A program made the translations under genes and the position numbers. Below are positions 1 to 11,210 of a stretch of 64,000 nucleotides of DNA, one piece after another. This DNA is from Pegea sp. RAD2-039. Lineage: Eukaryota; Chordata; Thaliacea; Salpida; Salpidae. Position 1 is the first letter of the stretch. Each line of letters opens with the position of its first letter. Below the pieces are notes generated by a model that saw only the letters and a list, made by a program, of their open reading frames with translations, was not told where the DNA came from and ran no database searches. Where the stretch lies: positions 1 through 64,000 of the forward strand of contig JAQGEQ010000281.1 in assembly GCA_034620365.1 (NCBI GenBank), in the 5' to 3' direction.

Positions 1-210
1 TGTTTTTAATTCTATCAAGTGAAAAATAAAATAAAGTTTTAATTTAAATTAGGTACAAGCTTCAAGGCTAAGATTAATAACAATCACTTAACAATCAACA
101 ATAAAAAGATAAAAATAAAAATAAATAAAAATATTTATAATATTTTATTCTTTTTAAAATACTTTAGAGCTATGTGTTGCTGTATATTATTTCAAAATTA
201 TTTCAAATAA
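1..210 (+). repeat. Inner inverted border of transporter unit 1 (outer side)
   Basis: This stretch, beginning TGTTTTTAATTCTAT, matches the reverse complement of about 2,295-2,500 with moderate identity. Shared blocks include a CAAG-TTCAA-G stretch, a long AATAACAA run and the segment around CTAGAGCTATGTGTTG. The transporter gene therefore sits between inverted repeats of about 200 bp, nested within the larger palindrome. Confidence 0.7.
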
Positions 211-260
211 CAAACAATATTCGAAAAATAAGTATCACTGCAGGTAAAACCTTTTATTAT

Positions 261-266
261 TTTATT
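261..266 (-). terminator. Polyadenylation signal AATAAA, left transporter
   Basis: AATAAA on the minus strand lies about 44 nt downstream of the stop codon. It is conserved at the mirror position (21,241-21,246) and in the spacer copy (9,087-9,092). Confidence 0.55.
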
Positions 267-309
267 AATTTTGTACATTTTGAATATTAAAGTTTGGTCA
301 TTTACAAGG

Positions 310-1659
310 TTAAGACTGTTTAGAAATATCTACAAGTTTCGATACAGGATGAATAAAAGATATAAAACTTAAAAATATAAAGAACACAAAGATATAATCA
401 AAGTTATTTTTCAAAACATGCGATAGAAACAAGGTTAGTGGATACTGTAATAACAAAATTAAACCTCCCACAGTTAGCACCAATCCATTAATAAAACAAA
501 AGTGTACAGAAGGAAAATTATAGGCACTATAATTAGCTAAAGAGCTGTGCATAAGTCTTCTGTTAATAGACAACAAAACTGCAGCAAGGTTAACAAGTGA
601 AAATGTTCCAATCAACATAAATGAAAACATTATAATCAACAGAATTACATTCACGAGTTGAACGGTAACTATTGCTTTAGTTAAAGCTATATTTGAAGGG
701 AGGGATTTTGAAAAAAATCTATGTAACTGATCAATTAATATTCCAACTGCTATAGAAGTGAATAATGAAAGAAAATTTGAAAAAGCTAAAATATTAATAC
801 TTAAATCTATCTCATCTTCTGAAAAATCTTGATTAACCCAATTATAAAATACTCCTAAAATGTAAACAATTACAAACTGAGCTAAACTGAAGTACATGAC
901 AAGCGTCCACAAATGCTTTTCTTTTAAACATTCTTTTAGAGATTTTTCTTCCTCTTTTTGGTCATTCTCATTGCTCTGAGTTTCTATATTTTGAACATCT
1001 GTTTCAGCAAAACATGGCAGCTGACGATATCCGTAATTATAGTCTTTAGGGATTTCAAATGGAGTTCGCATTTTTGGTGTCAATAAAAATGTTTTTAAAT
1101 GAAATACAAAACTGAAAGCAAAAAGAAAATAAAAACAAGTTGATATTGAAATCTGTATATCACTCAAATATTTGATTATCTGTAGAACAAAACCAGATGA
1201 ACCAAAGGCTCCGCTAACTATGCAAACAGCAATCGCTCTAAACTTAGTGGAAAGATTACAAACCCGAAAGTTTGCTAACAAAAGACCCTGACTAGCAATT
1301 GATTGAAGAGGAAACGATATGTAAAGATACCAAGAAGTAATTCCAGGCTGAGAAATTGCTGTTAAAAGAAAACCAATGCAACTCATTACCAAGAAGATTG
1401 TTCTACTAAACCAGCTTCCCTTTCTATCAATTAAACTTCCACAAAGCATGGATAGTATTAAAGCAATTGCTGTAGAAATTGTAAATACTAAATTCATTGC
1501 TTCCATCTGTTTTTCACATTCTTTATTTTCTGTTTGACATAATTCTGAAAAATATCCTTCTTTAACTAAAGCAGGTTGAAGTGATGACCAGCCAAATATT
1601 ATTCCAGTATACAAAATAGTTTCAATTACATTTGTTATCAATGTCAGTTCAACTTGCAT
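310..1659 (-). CDS. SLC43A3-like MFS transporter, left-arm copy
   Basis: The predicted product is a 449-residue multi-pass membrane transporter of the SLC43 branch of the major facilitator superfamily (LAT3, LAT4 and the nucleobase carrier SLC43A3/ENBT1). About 12 hydrophobic segments are visible. The first begins near residue 5 and ends in the family-typical FGWSSL. An MFS loop motif (GSLIDRKGS, about 73-81), the block KTFLLTPK before a P-rich D-Y-N-Y-G stretch (about 190-212), a charged central loop (about 215-250) and the C-terminal block YNFPSVHF also resemble SLC43A3. The start is the ATG at 1,659; the frame stays open upstream but has no earlier ATG. There is no intron, unlike typical SLC43 genes, so a retrocopy origin is possible. 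The substrate cannot be read from sequence. An AATAAA lies 44 nt after the stop. Confidence 0.85.
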   Translation of the reverse strand: MQVELTLITNVIETILYTGIIFGWSSLQPALVKEGYFSELCQTENKECEKQMEAMNLVFTISTAIALILSMLCGSLIDRKGSWFSRTIFLVMSCIGFLLTAISQPGITSWYLYISFPLQSIASQGLLLANFRVCNLSTKFRAIAVCIVSGAFGSSGFVLQIIKYLSDIQISISTCFYFLFAFSFVFHLKTFLLTPKMRTPFEIPKDYNYGYRQLPCFAETDVQNIETQSNENDQKEEEKSLKECLKEKHLWTLVMYFSLAQFVIVYILGVFYNWVNQDFSEDEIDLSINILAFSNFLSLFTSIAVGILIDQLHRFFSKSLPSNIALTKAIVTVQLVNVILLIIMFSFMLIGTFSLVNLAAVLLSINRRLMHSSLANYSAYNFPSVHFCFINGLVLTVGGLILLLQYPLTLFLSHVLKNNFDYIFVFFIFLSFISFIHPVSKLVDISKQS

Positions 1660-2294
1660 TTTGCTACTACTTTGAAAAGCTTTGCCTTTGCTAGAGAACC
1701 TTAAAAGAAAATATTGAAGAAGCAAACAGAACTGTTCTTATATCCGAGTGATTAAAGTTTTTAGAAGAAAGTTGCTAACTATTTTCCGAAGAAGATTGAA
1801 ACTTTAATACAGTTTACATTTTTTCGTTTTTTCTGATATCTAAAGCTTATAATTGAGATTGATAGGTTTTAAACTTAAGAATATTTCATTTTTTAAGAAA
1901 CAATTTCAAGATTAAAAACTTTATAAAATAGAGAAATTTTTAAAATCATTTTCCCTTTTTTGATACTTTAGACTATAGTTTGATTTAATTATTTCAATTA
2001 AAAATTTAATTACTGGAAGTAAGAGTAGAAAACATTTAGAAAAAATAATTTTAAAGATCTTAAATAGGTTTACCTATAAATCTACACAAAAAATTATCAA
2101 CCTTTTAATTTTGTATAATATCATTTAGATATTTGAATATGTATCAAGTCTTTAATAAAATTCTTATGCAAATTCGAATCAGACAATTTATGCTCTAAAT
2201 TAAATATAACCGATCTTGATTTCATTTTTAATCGAATTTTTAAGGGAAACATAAATAAATTACTGGTTTCTCTGAGGCTGCTGTTACAGAAGAT

Positions 2295-2500
2295 TAATGT
2301 TTATTCCAATAAGCATACAAATAACTTTTGAAATAGTATTTTGCAACAAAAAGTTCTAGAATGTTTTAAAAAGAAATGTTAATTTTATCTTTATATTGTT
2401 TTAAGTTGTTATTAATATTTGCTTTGAAACTTGTAACTTATTTTAATATAAACTTTACTTTATTGTTTACTTAATAGAATTAAAAACAACAAATAAAATA
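2295..2500 (-). repeat. Inner inverted border of transporter unit 1 (promoter side)
   Basis: This is the reverse-complement partner of 1-210. It lies about 650-850 bp upstream of the minus-strand gene. The mirror pair on the right arm is at about 19,007-19,212 and 21,297-21,506. Confidence 0.7.
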
Positions 2501-2639
2501 ACAAAAATGTTTATTTGTTAACTATAATTTCCTCAAAGTATTATTATTCGTAAAAGCAATAAAAAAGTTAGTCAATAAACAGTTTAAACTTTTATGTAGA
2601 CAACGAGCTGGTTTTAAATTAAATCATTTATATAAGCAG

Positions 2640-2740
2640 AATTAAGTTATGATTATAAAGTGATTTATTAAACATTCAGTTAAATAGTCAACGTTTTAAT
2701 TAGGAAGTTTCAGTTCCAAGTATGCTTGAAGAGATTTATG
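2640..2740 (+). repeat. Dispersed repeat family B
   Basis: The core is TATAAAGTGATTTATTAAAC followed by ATTCAGTTAAATAGTCAACG. Plus copies lie near 13,205-13,290, 14,580-14,640 (partial), 17,390-17,470, 21,660-21,740 and 23,205-23,290. Minus copies lie near 4,030-4,130, 6,870-6,930 (partial), 12,270-12,370 and 18,770-18,870. Confidence 0.78.
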
Positions 2741-3004
2741 TTGAGATTTTCGATGAAATTATCGAAAGAATTTTCATCAAATTCATCAGAATTAATTAGA
2801 TTTAGATTAACTTTCAAAAGAAAAAAAATGAATGTTGGAATTTTAATAACTTTTTTTATTAGTAATTAGCTTTCGGTTAAATATTTCTAGGCAAACGATT
2901 TTTAATTATTCATTTTGCTGTCAGAATTAGTTTCCATGTTTTATCATTTAAATTCTTTTTTAAACCTAAAAAACAAAGGCTTTCTTCAACTTAAATATAT
3001 TTTT

Positions 3005-3150
3005 GGTAATAAAAGAAATTTAAAAACTGTTAGAAACTTACTCATGTGTAAAATAGCTGATCAGTTTGCTTAACTTTCCAACAAATAAGTTGTTTGGATA
3101 TGTTATTCGCAAGTAACAAAAGTTTAGTTAAAATAAACTTCAAAAACAGC
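3005..3150 (+). repeat. Dispersed repeat family A
   Basis: The core contains AACTTACTCATGTG, AAAATAGCT, CCAACAAATAAGTTG and CGCAAGTAACAAAAG. Further plus-strand copies lie near 4,775-4,905, 5,955-6,100, 13,640-13,690 (partial), 22,020-22,165 and 23,600-23,690 (partial). Minus-strand copies lie near 8,495-8,650, 11,815-11,960, 15,415-15,560, 16,595-16,745 and 18,355-18,500. It has no long open frame and is confined to the first 23.7 kb. Confidence 0.8.
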
Positions 3151-4419
3151 TGATTTTTCTTTTATTATTGCAAATATCACAAATACTAAAAACTTAAAAA
3201 TGTAAAACAGAATATTAATTTTTCTCTAGTTTCTCAGTATACCTTTTACCATTATATAATACTTATTAAAATATTAATATAATAATTATTTTTTTAATAA
3301 TTTAAAAATATTAATACTGATAAAAATTCTCTATTTACAAAATATAAGGAAACAATTTTAAAATCTTTCTATTTCTATTTGAAATGATTCTAATATCTGT
3401 GTATATATAGCTTAAAAGAAACTAATAAACTTTTCAAACAAACCTTTAAGATTTAAAAAAGTACAAAACAAATACATTTAAGATGAATAAGTGAGAAAAA
3501 AAGGTATCAATTTTGTTAGATATGAGTCAACATACCTTTTAAATGCCAATAAATCTCTTAAATGTAAATTTAAACTTCTGATTACTTCATTAGAGGTTTG
3601 TGTCAAATGATTTTTAAAGAAATTCTTGTTTGTTTTTCAATAGAGATTTTGAATATTCTTTACAGTCTCGTATAGTTATTTTCGTTTTTTTTTAATAAAT
3701 TTAATAAATTTTTTAATGTCTTACTTTATTTTGTCTTCGTGTAGTTATTTTAACTACTTTCAGAAAATGTAAACTGAGTAAGCTCATTAAACTTGAAATT
3801 GGTATTGCTAGTTTGATTTATCTTGTCTTAAAAAAGAAATTTCTTCTCAAGAAAGGTACTTCAACTAATTAAATTTGTTTGTGCCAAAAAATATGAAAAA
3901 CATTATACAAAGCTTCATTTAACAATTTTGAGGTTGACATATATGAAACTGTGAAAATTTATCTACCTCAAATTAAATTGTTGGAAACTGTTTTTAAAAA
4001 TTTATCAAAAATTTCAATATAATTCTCTTAAAGCATACTCTGGGTTGAAAACTTCATAATTAAAACGTTGACTATTTAACTGAATGTTTAATAAATCACT
4101 TTACAATCACAACTTAATATAATATTAATAATATTAAGCTTTTTATCTAAATTAATTAATTTAAAAAAAGCTGGTTGTTAATATCATCAAAATTTAATTG
4201 TTTGTTTAGCTAGTTCATTTGCAGTAAATACATTAATTGTAAATTTGTTGATGGAAGAAATTTGAATTTTTTGTTTTATCAACTTGGAGAATAATAATAA
4301 TTTGAAGAGATTTTAGTTATCAAATAAATATCTTTGTTATTTGATTTGCTGTTTTTTTTATCGGTCAATTACTGAAGTAGAATTAAAATTAAATAAATTA
4401 CAAGCTAACTTGTTAAAAA

Positions 4420-4660
4420 TAAAGAACCATTGAATCGGAACAAAAACCTCCTTTTAAGACTCATCTTTAAAATGCATTCGACCATACCATTTTTAAAAGT
4501 ATTTTGCAATATATATTTTTTCTTTAAAAAGTATTTTCTCAGTTCAATGTTACACATTTTGAAATTTATTTGTCTTTTTAAACTATTTGAAAGTTTTTTA
4601 GTTAACAGTTACAACGTTTTTGTAAACATACAAGTTTTTGTTAAAAGTTTCCCTATTTAA
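4420..4660 (+). repeat. Dispersed repeat family D with open frame
   Basis: The unit begins near AAAGAACCATTGAATCGG and contains AAACCTCCTTTTAA. Other copies lie at 7,095-7,310 (+), 11,290-11,500 (+), 14,200-14,410 (-) and 16,846-17,090 (-). The arm pair is open for 76 codons from a TTG, but the frame is not kept in the diverged copies. I treat it as non-coding repeat rather than a gene. Confidence 0.7.
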
Positions 4661-5334
4661 TCATCACTTTAAAAATTGACAACTTCAATATTTTGCCAAC
4701 AATTTAAATTCCTTTTTAAAACTCAAAAATAAGAATTTCTAATGTTTCTTTCAACTTAAATACTTACTTGCTGATGAAAGAAATTTAAAAAATGTTGGAA
4801 ACTTACTCATGTGAAAAATAGCTAATTAATTTGCTTAACTTTCCAACAAATAAGTCGTTTGAAAATGTTATTCGCACCTAACAAAAGTTTAGTTGAAATA
4901 AAAGTCAAAAATATATTATTTTTATCTTTATATTACAGTTAAGAAAAAAACTGAAAATTTAACTGAATAATTTAGTTTAAACCTTCTCAAATCTTTTCCA
5001 AATTAAAATTTAACTGATCTAAATGCTTACGATGAAAAAACTTTTTATATTTACTAATTAATTTATTCACGTCAAACTGAATTATTAATATTTAAGCATT
5101 CTAGCTATGTTATAAAACTATAGAAACGAATAACAGTTAATACCATAAATTAATATTATTGATTCTATTAACTTTTAATAATTTATAATCAAATTTTTAA
5201 AGTCTATAAAATGATTTTAGTTTGAAAATCTACTTTGTATTTAACTAAAAAAACTATTCAAAATGTGTCTTCAACTTATGTAGAGTCGATTTTGATTTAA
5301 TTACCAGATAAACTAATTGCAATATCTTTTAATA

Positions 5335-5560
5335 TGTAGCTACCATTTGTGTTTAGTTGATAATACTTTAAATAGTTTGTAGATAGATAACAAAGTGGTG
5401 CTTGGCTTTTACCTAGATGCTTCAAACAAGTAAAAAATTCAGTTTGAAGCTTTAACGATGATGAAAAGCACCAAATTTTCTAAATGTCAGCTATCAGTCA
5501 TTTTTAACATCAATTTAAGACTTTAAAATTTTCGTGTGGTGTTATCTGGTTACCAATATT
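5335..5560 (+). repeat. Dispersed repeat family C
   Basis: The core contains AAGTGGTGCTTGGCTTTTAC, CAAACAAGTAAAAAA and CGATGATGAAAAGC. Other copies lie at 22,560-22,800 (+), 7,985-8,165 (-) and 15,960-16,160 (-), with a partial one near 11,740-11,800 (-). It is the least AT-rich part of the repeat mosaic and is well conserved between copies. Confidence 0.78.
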
Positions 5561-8500
5561 ATGAAGAAATCTTATTTGAATTTCAAAACATAATTTTAAT
5601 ATTAATCTATTGAATACTTTAAACAAACTCTTATGTTTCTTCCAACAATTTAATTTGATTCTTTTTATAAAGAAAATAAATTAATTTAAAAGTTATTTTT
5701 TCAAAAATTCTTTTTCTATAGTAATAGAAATGTTGTTAAGTTTTTTGTAGCAAATAATTTGTAATTAATCAGTTTGTGGTAATATTTAGTCTCTATGTTT
5801 GTTTATTGCTCTGAAACTTGACAAATTACGTAATGTTCAAACACTTTAAATTGAATTTTTTAAAGCAAAAACTTTGAAGCATCTCACAAAACAAGAATTC
5901 TGATGTTTTTCTCAAATCAAATTTAAATGCATGTTCAACCTAAATGCATTTTAGCTGACAGAAGAAATTTAAAAAGTGGTAGAAACTTACCCATGTAAAA
6001 ATTAGCTAATTAGTTCGCTTAACTTTCTAACAAATTAGTTGTTGGAAAATGTATTTGGTAAGTAACACAAGTTTAGCAGAGATAAAATTCAAAAACAGCT
6101 GATTTTTATTTTAATATTACAAATATCATGAATACTAAAACCTTAATAATGTGAAACAGGAAATTAGTTTTTGAATAGATTTCAGTATTGTAATAACTTT
6201 TTATGGTTAACTAAAACTTTTTTATATAAAAATTCTCTATTTACAAAATATGAGGAAACAATTTTAAAATCTGTCTATTTTTATTTGAAATGATTCTTAT
6301 ATCTGTGTATAATTAACTTAAAAGAAACTAATAATCATTTTAAACAAACCTTTAAGCTTAGAAAAATTACAAAACAAATACATTTAAAAAGAGTAAGTGA
6401 GAAAAAAAGGTATCAATTTTGTTATATCTGAGTCAACATACCATTTAAACAACAATACAAATCTCTTCAGCGTAAATTTATTCTCCTGATTACTTCGATT
6501 GATGCTTTTTCTCAGGTGATTTTTGAGAAAGTTCTCGTTTGAATTTCACTAAAGATTTTGAGTATTTTTTACAGTCTCATATAGTTAGTTCGTTTTTTTT
6601 TCAATAAATTCATATTTTGTTAATGTCTTTCGAATTTAATTCGTTAATTTGTGTTTGATTAATATTTTTTTAACTAGTTATAGTAGATGCAAGCTAAGTA
6701 AGCTCATTAAACTTGAAATTGGTATCAGTAGTTTGATTTATCTCGTCTTAAAAAGGAATTTCTTCTCAAGAAGGTTTAACTAATTAAATTAAATTTGTTT
6801 GTGCCAAAAAAATGCTGAAATATATTACACAAAGCTTCATTTAACAGTTTTGAGGTCGACATAATTAAAACTGCTTCTATTTAACTGAATGTGTTAAATT
6901 ACTTTATAATTAAAACTTAATTCTGCTTATATAGATACATTAATTTTAGAAAAGCAGGTTATTAAATTAATAGTTTAAACTTTTGTTTGACAAATTTCTT
7001 TATTAGTTTAACGACTAATAATAGTATAAAGAAAATTTATCAAGAAAGTACTGAAGTAGATTTAAAACTAAACTAAATTACAAGCTAAAATGGTAAAAAT
7101 AAAGAACCATTGAATTGGAACAAAAACCTCCTTTTAAAACTCATCTTTAAATGTGTATTCGACCATATCCTTTTTGAAATTATTTTGCAATAGATATTTT
7201 TTCACTAAAAAGATTTTCTTCAAATCAACTTTTCACATTTTGAAGTATATTTGTCTTTTTAAACCATTTAAAGGTTTTTGGTTAAAAGTTAGAATTTTCT
7301 TGTAATTATAGAAGTTCTGATTAAGCTTTAATAAAAATAGAAGATAAAAATAAAACTAAAAAAATCAATCCATAGTTTTCTACAACAATTAAATCCAAAA
7401 GATGAATTTTATGAATGTTATAATTATTATGTTTATAAGTTTTTAAAAAGTATGTTTTACTATACTTACTTAACTTCAACAGTTTTCAGATATTTTTTTT
7501 AATTCAATGACTCTTTTATTTAACATAAATATTCATTCAATTTCAAATAATCAACCTGCTTACATAAAAAACATCTTTAACAAGATATAATAAAACAATA
7601 AAAACACTTCTGCTAATTTAATTTTCGTCCTCAGATTTACTTATAATAAAAATAACTAGTTAAAAAGATTAAGCTTTAAATAGCCATCTTGAAATTTATC
7701 TAATTTAATAACTGATAAATATAATTAGATATTGATAAGAAGTTTAATGAGATAAGTTTTTTTTACATATTCCGCTATCAGTCGCTAAAGTTCCTGTAAA
7801 AGACATACTGACTCTTTTGAAATAGTAAATAAAAACGATTTTGAGATAGAAGTTTGAACAAACTGAAATAGTTTGTTTAAAGTATTCAACAAGTAAATAT
7901 CAAAATTATGTTTTGAAATTCAAATAAGATTTTTTCATAGTATTTGTAACCAGATAACAACACACAAAAATTTTAAAGTCTTAAATTGATGTTAAAAACG
8001 ACTGATGGCTGACATTTAGAAACTTTGGCGCTTTTCATCATCGTTAAAGTTTCAAATTGAATTTTTTTACTTCTTTGAAGCATCTAGGTAAAAGCCAAGC
8101 ACCAACTTGTTATCTATCTACAAACTATCTAAGGTATTATCAACTAAATACAAAATGTAGCTATATATTAAAAGATATTACAATCACTTTATCTGATTAT
8201 TAAATAAAAATCCACTCTACATAATTTAATGACAAATTTATAAATGGTTTTTTAGTTAAATACAAAGTGGGTTTTCAAACTAAAATGATATTGTAGACTT
8301 TAAAGATTTGATTATAAATCATTAAAAGCTGATAAAGTCAGTAATATTTATTTATTATATTAATTATTATTCGTTTATGTATTTTTTTGACATAGCTAGG
8401 ATACTTAGATATATATAATATAGTTTGATGTGAATAAACTAGTTTGTAAACTAAATTATTCAGTTAAATTTTCAGTTTTTCTCTGAAGTGTAATAAAAAA

Positions 8501-8959
8501 CTCAGTTGTTTTTGAATTGTATTTCTACTAAACTATTGTTACGTGCGAATAACATTTTCAAACAACTTATTTGTTGGAAGGTTAAGCGAACTGATCAGCT
8601 GTTTTACACATGGGTAAGATTTTAACATTTTTTAAATTTCTTTCATCAGCTATAATGTATTTAAGTTGAAATAAACAATCGAAGATGTTTTTTGAGGGTT
8701 AAAAATGGAATTTAAAGTGTTGCCAAATTTTGAAGTTGTCAATTTTCAAAGTGATGATTAAATAGGGAAGCTAAATCTTACCAAAAAATGAATTTTTGAA
8801 AAATATCTGCATCAAAATTTTTAAAAATAGGTTAATTACTAACAAAAAAAGTGTTATAAAAATTCCAACAAGAATTTATTTTCTTTTGAAAATTGATCTA
8901 ACTCAAATTAATTTGGTGAAAATTGTTTGGTAAAACTAAAATTTCTTTCTTTTTAATAT

Positions 8960-9065
8960 ATTTATAATATTTTAATCTTTTTAAAATACTCTAGAGCTAT
9001 GTGTTGTGATATATTATTTCAGAATTATTTCAGATAACAAACAATATTCGACAGATAAATATCAC
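8960..9065 (+). repeat. Inverted border of spacer transporter unit (3' side)
   Basis: The core around AGAGCTATGTGTTG with the following TATTATTTCAGAATTATTTCAG matches the left-arm border at 165-215. Its inverted partner lies at about 11,150-11,210. The outermost part of the border is missing in this unit. Confidence 0.65.
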
Positions 9066-9086
9066 TGCATTTTAAACTTTTATTAT

Positions 9087-9092
9087 TTTATT
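9087..9092 (-). terminator. Polyadenylation signal AATAAA, spacer transporter
   Basis: AATAAA on the minus strand, about 52 nt after the stop, in the same context as in the two arm copies. Confidence 0.5.
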
Positions 9093-9143
9093 AATTTTGT
9101 ACATTTTAAATATAAACAGTTTGTGGCTTAGAAGTTTAGAAGT

Positions 9144-10493
9144 TTAACATTGTTTAGTAATATCTACAAGTTTTGATACAGGGTGAATAAAAGATATAAA
9201 ACATAAAAGTATAAAGAACACAAAGATATAATCAAAGTTATTTTTCAAAACATGCAATAGAAACAAGGTTAGTGGATACTGTAATAACAAAATTAAACCT
9301 CCCACAGTTAGCACCAATCCATTAATAAAACCAAAGTGTACAGAAGGAAAATTATAGGCAATATAATTAGCTAAAGAGCTGTACACAAAACTTTTGTTAA
9401 TAGTCAATAAAATTGTAGTAAGGTTAACAAGTGAAAATGTTCCAATCAACATAAATGAAAACATTATAATCAACAGAAATACATTCACGAGTTGAACGGT
9501 AACTATTGCTTTAGTTAAAGCTATATTTGAAGGGAGGGATTTTGAATACAATCTATGTAACTGATCAATTAATATTCCAACTGCTATAGAAGTGAACAAT
9601 GAAAGAAAATTTGAAAAAGCTAAAATATTAATACTTAAATCTATCTCATCTTTTGAAAAATCTTGATTAATCCAATTATAAAATATTCCTAAAGTGTAAA
9701 TAAGTACAAACTGAGCTAAACTGAAGTACATGACAAGCGTCCACAAATGCTTTTCTTTTAAACATTCTTTTAAAGATTTTTCTTCCTCAATTTGGTCATT
9801 CTCATTGCTCTGAGTTTCTATATTTTGAACATCTGTTTCAGCAAAACATGGCAACTGACGATATCCATAAATATAGTCTTTAGGGATTTCAAATGGAGTT
9901 TGCATTTTTGGTGTCAATAAAAATGTTTTTAAATGAAGTACAAAACTGAAAGCAGAGAGAAAATAAAAACAAGTTGATATTGAAATCTGTATATCATTTA
10001 AATATTTGATTATCTGTAGAATAAAACTAGATGAAGCAAACGCCCCGCTAACTGAGCAAACAGCAATTGATCTAAATTTAGTGGAAAGATTACAAACCCA
10101 AAGGTTTGTTAACAAAAGACCGTAACTAGCAATTGATTGAAGAGGAAACGATAGGTAAAGATACCAAGATGTAAGTCCAGGCTGAGAAATTGCTGTTAAA
10201 AGAAAACCAATGCAACTCAATACCAAGAAGATTGTTCTACTAAACCAGCTTCCCTTTCTATCAATTAAACTTCCACAAAGCATGGATAGTATTGAAGCAG
10301 ATGCAGTAGAAATTGCAAATACCAAATTCATTGCTTCCATATGTTTTTCACATTCTTTATTTTCTGTTTGACATAATTCTGAAAAATATCCTTCTTTAAC
10401 TAAAGCAGGTTGAAGTGATGACCAGCCAAATATTATTCCAGTATACAAAATAGTTTCAATTACATTTGTTATCAATGTCAGTTCAACTTGCAT
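9144..10493 (-). CDS. SLC43A3-like MFS transporter, spacer copy
   Basis: This intact 449-residue paralogue of the arm genes is in direct orientation to the left-arm gene. It starts with the same MQVELT and keeps the DRKGS loop, the KTFLLTPK block and the C-terminal YNFPSVHF block. Differences from the arm copies cluster around residues 50-70, 110-165 and 375-395, with overall identity of roughly nine in ten residues. The frame has no stop or frameshift despite the divergence, which suggests it is or was under selection. It shares a few residues with the right-arm copy against the left (for example VLSC and PGLTS), as expected if conversion moves patches between copies. It also lacks introns and has AATAAA at 9,087-9,092. 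Confidence 0.83.
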   Translation of the reverse strand: MQVELTLITNVIETILYTGIIFGWSSLQPALVKEGYFSELCQTENKECEKHMEAMNLVFAISTASASILSMLCGSLIDRKGSWFSRTIFLVLSCIGFLLTAISQPGLTSWYLYLSFPLQSIASYGLLLTNLWVCNLSTKFRSIAVCSVSGAFASSSFILQIIKYLNDIQISISTCFYFLSAFSFVLHLKTFLLTPKMQTPFEIPKDYIYGYRQLPCFAETDVQNIETQSNENDQIEEEKSLKECLKEKHLWTLVMYFSLAQFVLIYTLGIFYNWINQDFSKDEIDLSINILAFSNFLSLFTSIAVGILIDQLHRLYSKSLPSNIALTKAIVTVQLVNVFLLIIMFSFMLIGTFSLVNLTTILLTINKSFVYSSLANYIAYNFPSVHFGFINGLVLTVGGLILLLQYPLTLFLLHVLKNNFDYIFVFFILLCFISFIHPVSKLVDITKQC

Positions 10494-11149
10494 TTTGCTA
10501 CTACTTTGAAAAACTTTGCCTTTGCTAGAGAGCCTTGAAAGAAAATACTAAAGAAGCAAACAGAACTGTTCTTATATCAGAGTGATCCAAGTTTTTAGAA
10601 GAAAGTTGTTAACTATTTTCAAAACAAGATTAAAACTTCATTATATTTTGATTTTTTTCCTTTTTTTCTGATATCTAGAGCTTGTAATTTCTATTGAGAG
10701 GCTGTAAACTTATACGTATTCCAAATTTTTAGAAAATCTTAAAATTTTTAAAACTTTACTTAATAAAAAACTTGTTTTAATTCATTTTATCTTTTTTTTT
10801 CTACTCTAGATTGTAGTTTGAATTAATTATTTCAAGTAAAGTTTTAATTGCAGGAAGTAAAAGTAGGAAATATTAACAAAAAACAAAATATTAAAAGACT
10901 TAGTCATAACTAATACAGTTTTACCTAAAATTATACTAAGAAAAATGTAAACCTTTTAATTTGTTGTAATCTCAATTGGATATTCGAATACATATCAAGT
11001 CTGAATTAAAATTTTTATGCAAATTACAATCAGACTAATTATATTCTAAATTTAATTTAACCGATTTTGAATTTATTTTTAATGGAAAGAATAAATGGAT
11101 AACTGTTTACTCTAATGCTACTGTTACAGAACTTTAATGTTTATTTCAA

Positions 11150-11210
11150 TAAGCATACATACAACTTTTGAAATAATATATGGCAACACATAGTTCTAAC
11201 GTTAATTTAT
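11150..11210 (-). repeat. Inverted border of spacer transporter unit (5' side)
   Basis: The reverse complement contains GAACTATGTGTTGCCATATATTATTTC and pairs with 8,985-9,040. The unit is thus bounded on both sides like the arm units, although truncated. Confidence 0.62.

Larger units (their letters stand above)
1..7804 (+). repeat. Left arm of giant palindrome
   Basis: This arm is the reverse complement of 13,696-21,506, with position x pairing with 21,507-x. Anchors checked by eye are the start of the window against 21,448-21,506, the transporter genes, an identical 76-codon frame (4,430-4,660 against 16,846-17,076), and the inner end near 7,768-7,804 against 13,696-13,735. The two transporter proteins differ at six of 449 residues, and long non-coding stretches match almost base for base. 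The outer end may lie beyond the window, since homology runs to base 1. Inside the arm are an SLC43-like gene unit and several smaller repeat families. Confidence 0.93.

Noticed and set aside
1660..1725. 22-codon N-terminal extension of the left-arm transporter (and its mirror at 19,782-19,847)
   Set aside because: It begins at TTG, is not preserved in frame in the spacer copy, and the conserved protein starts at MQVELT.
4430..4660. 76-codon frame, identical on both palindrome arms
   Set aside because: It opens at TTG, is hydrophobic and low-complexity, and diverged copies of the repeat do not keep the frame; identity reflects arm homogeneity only.
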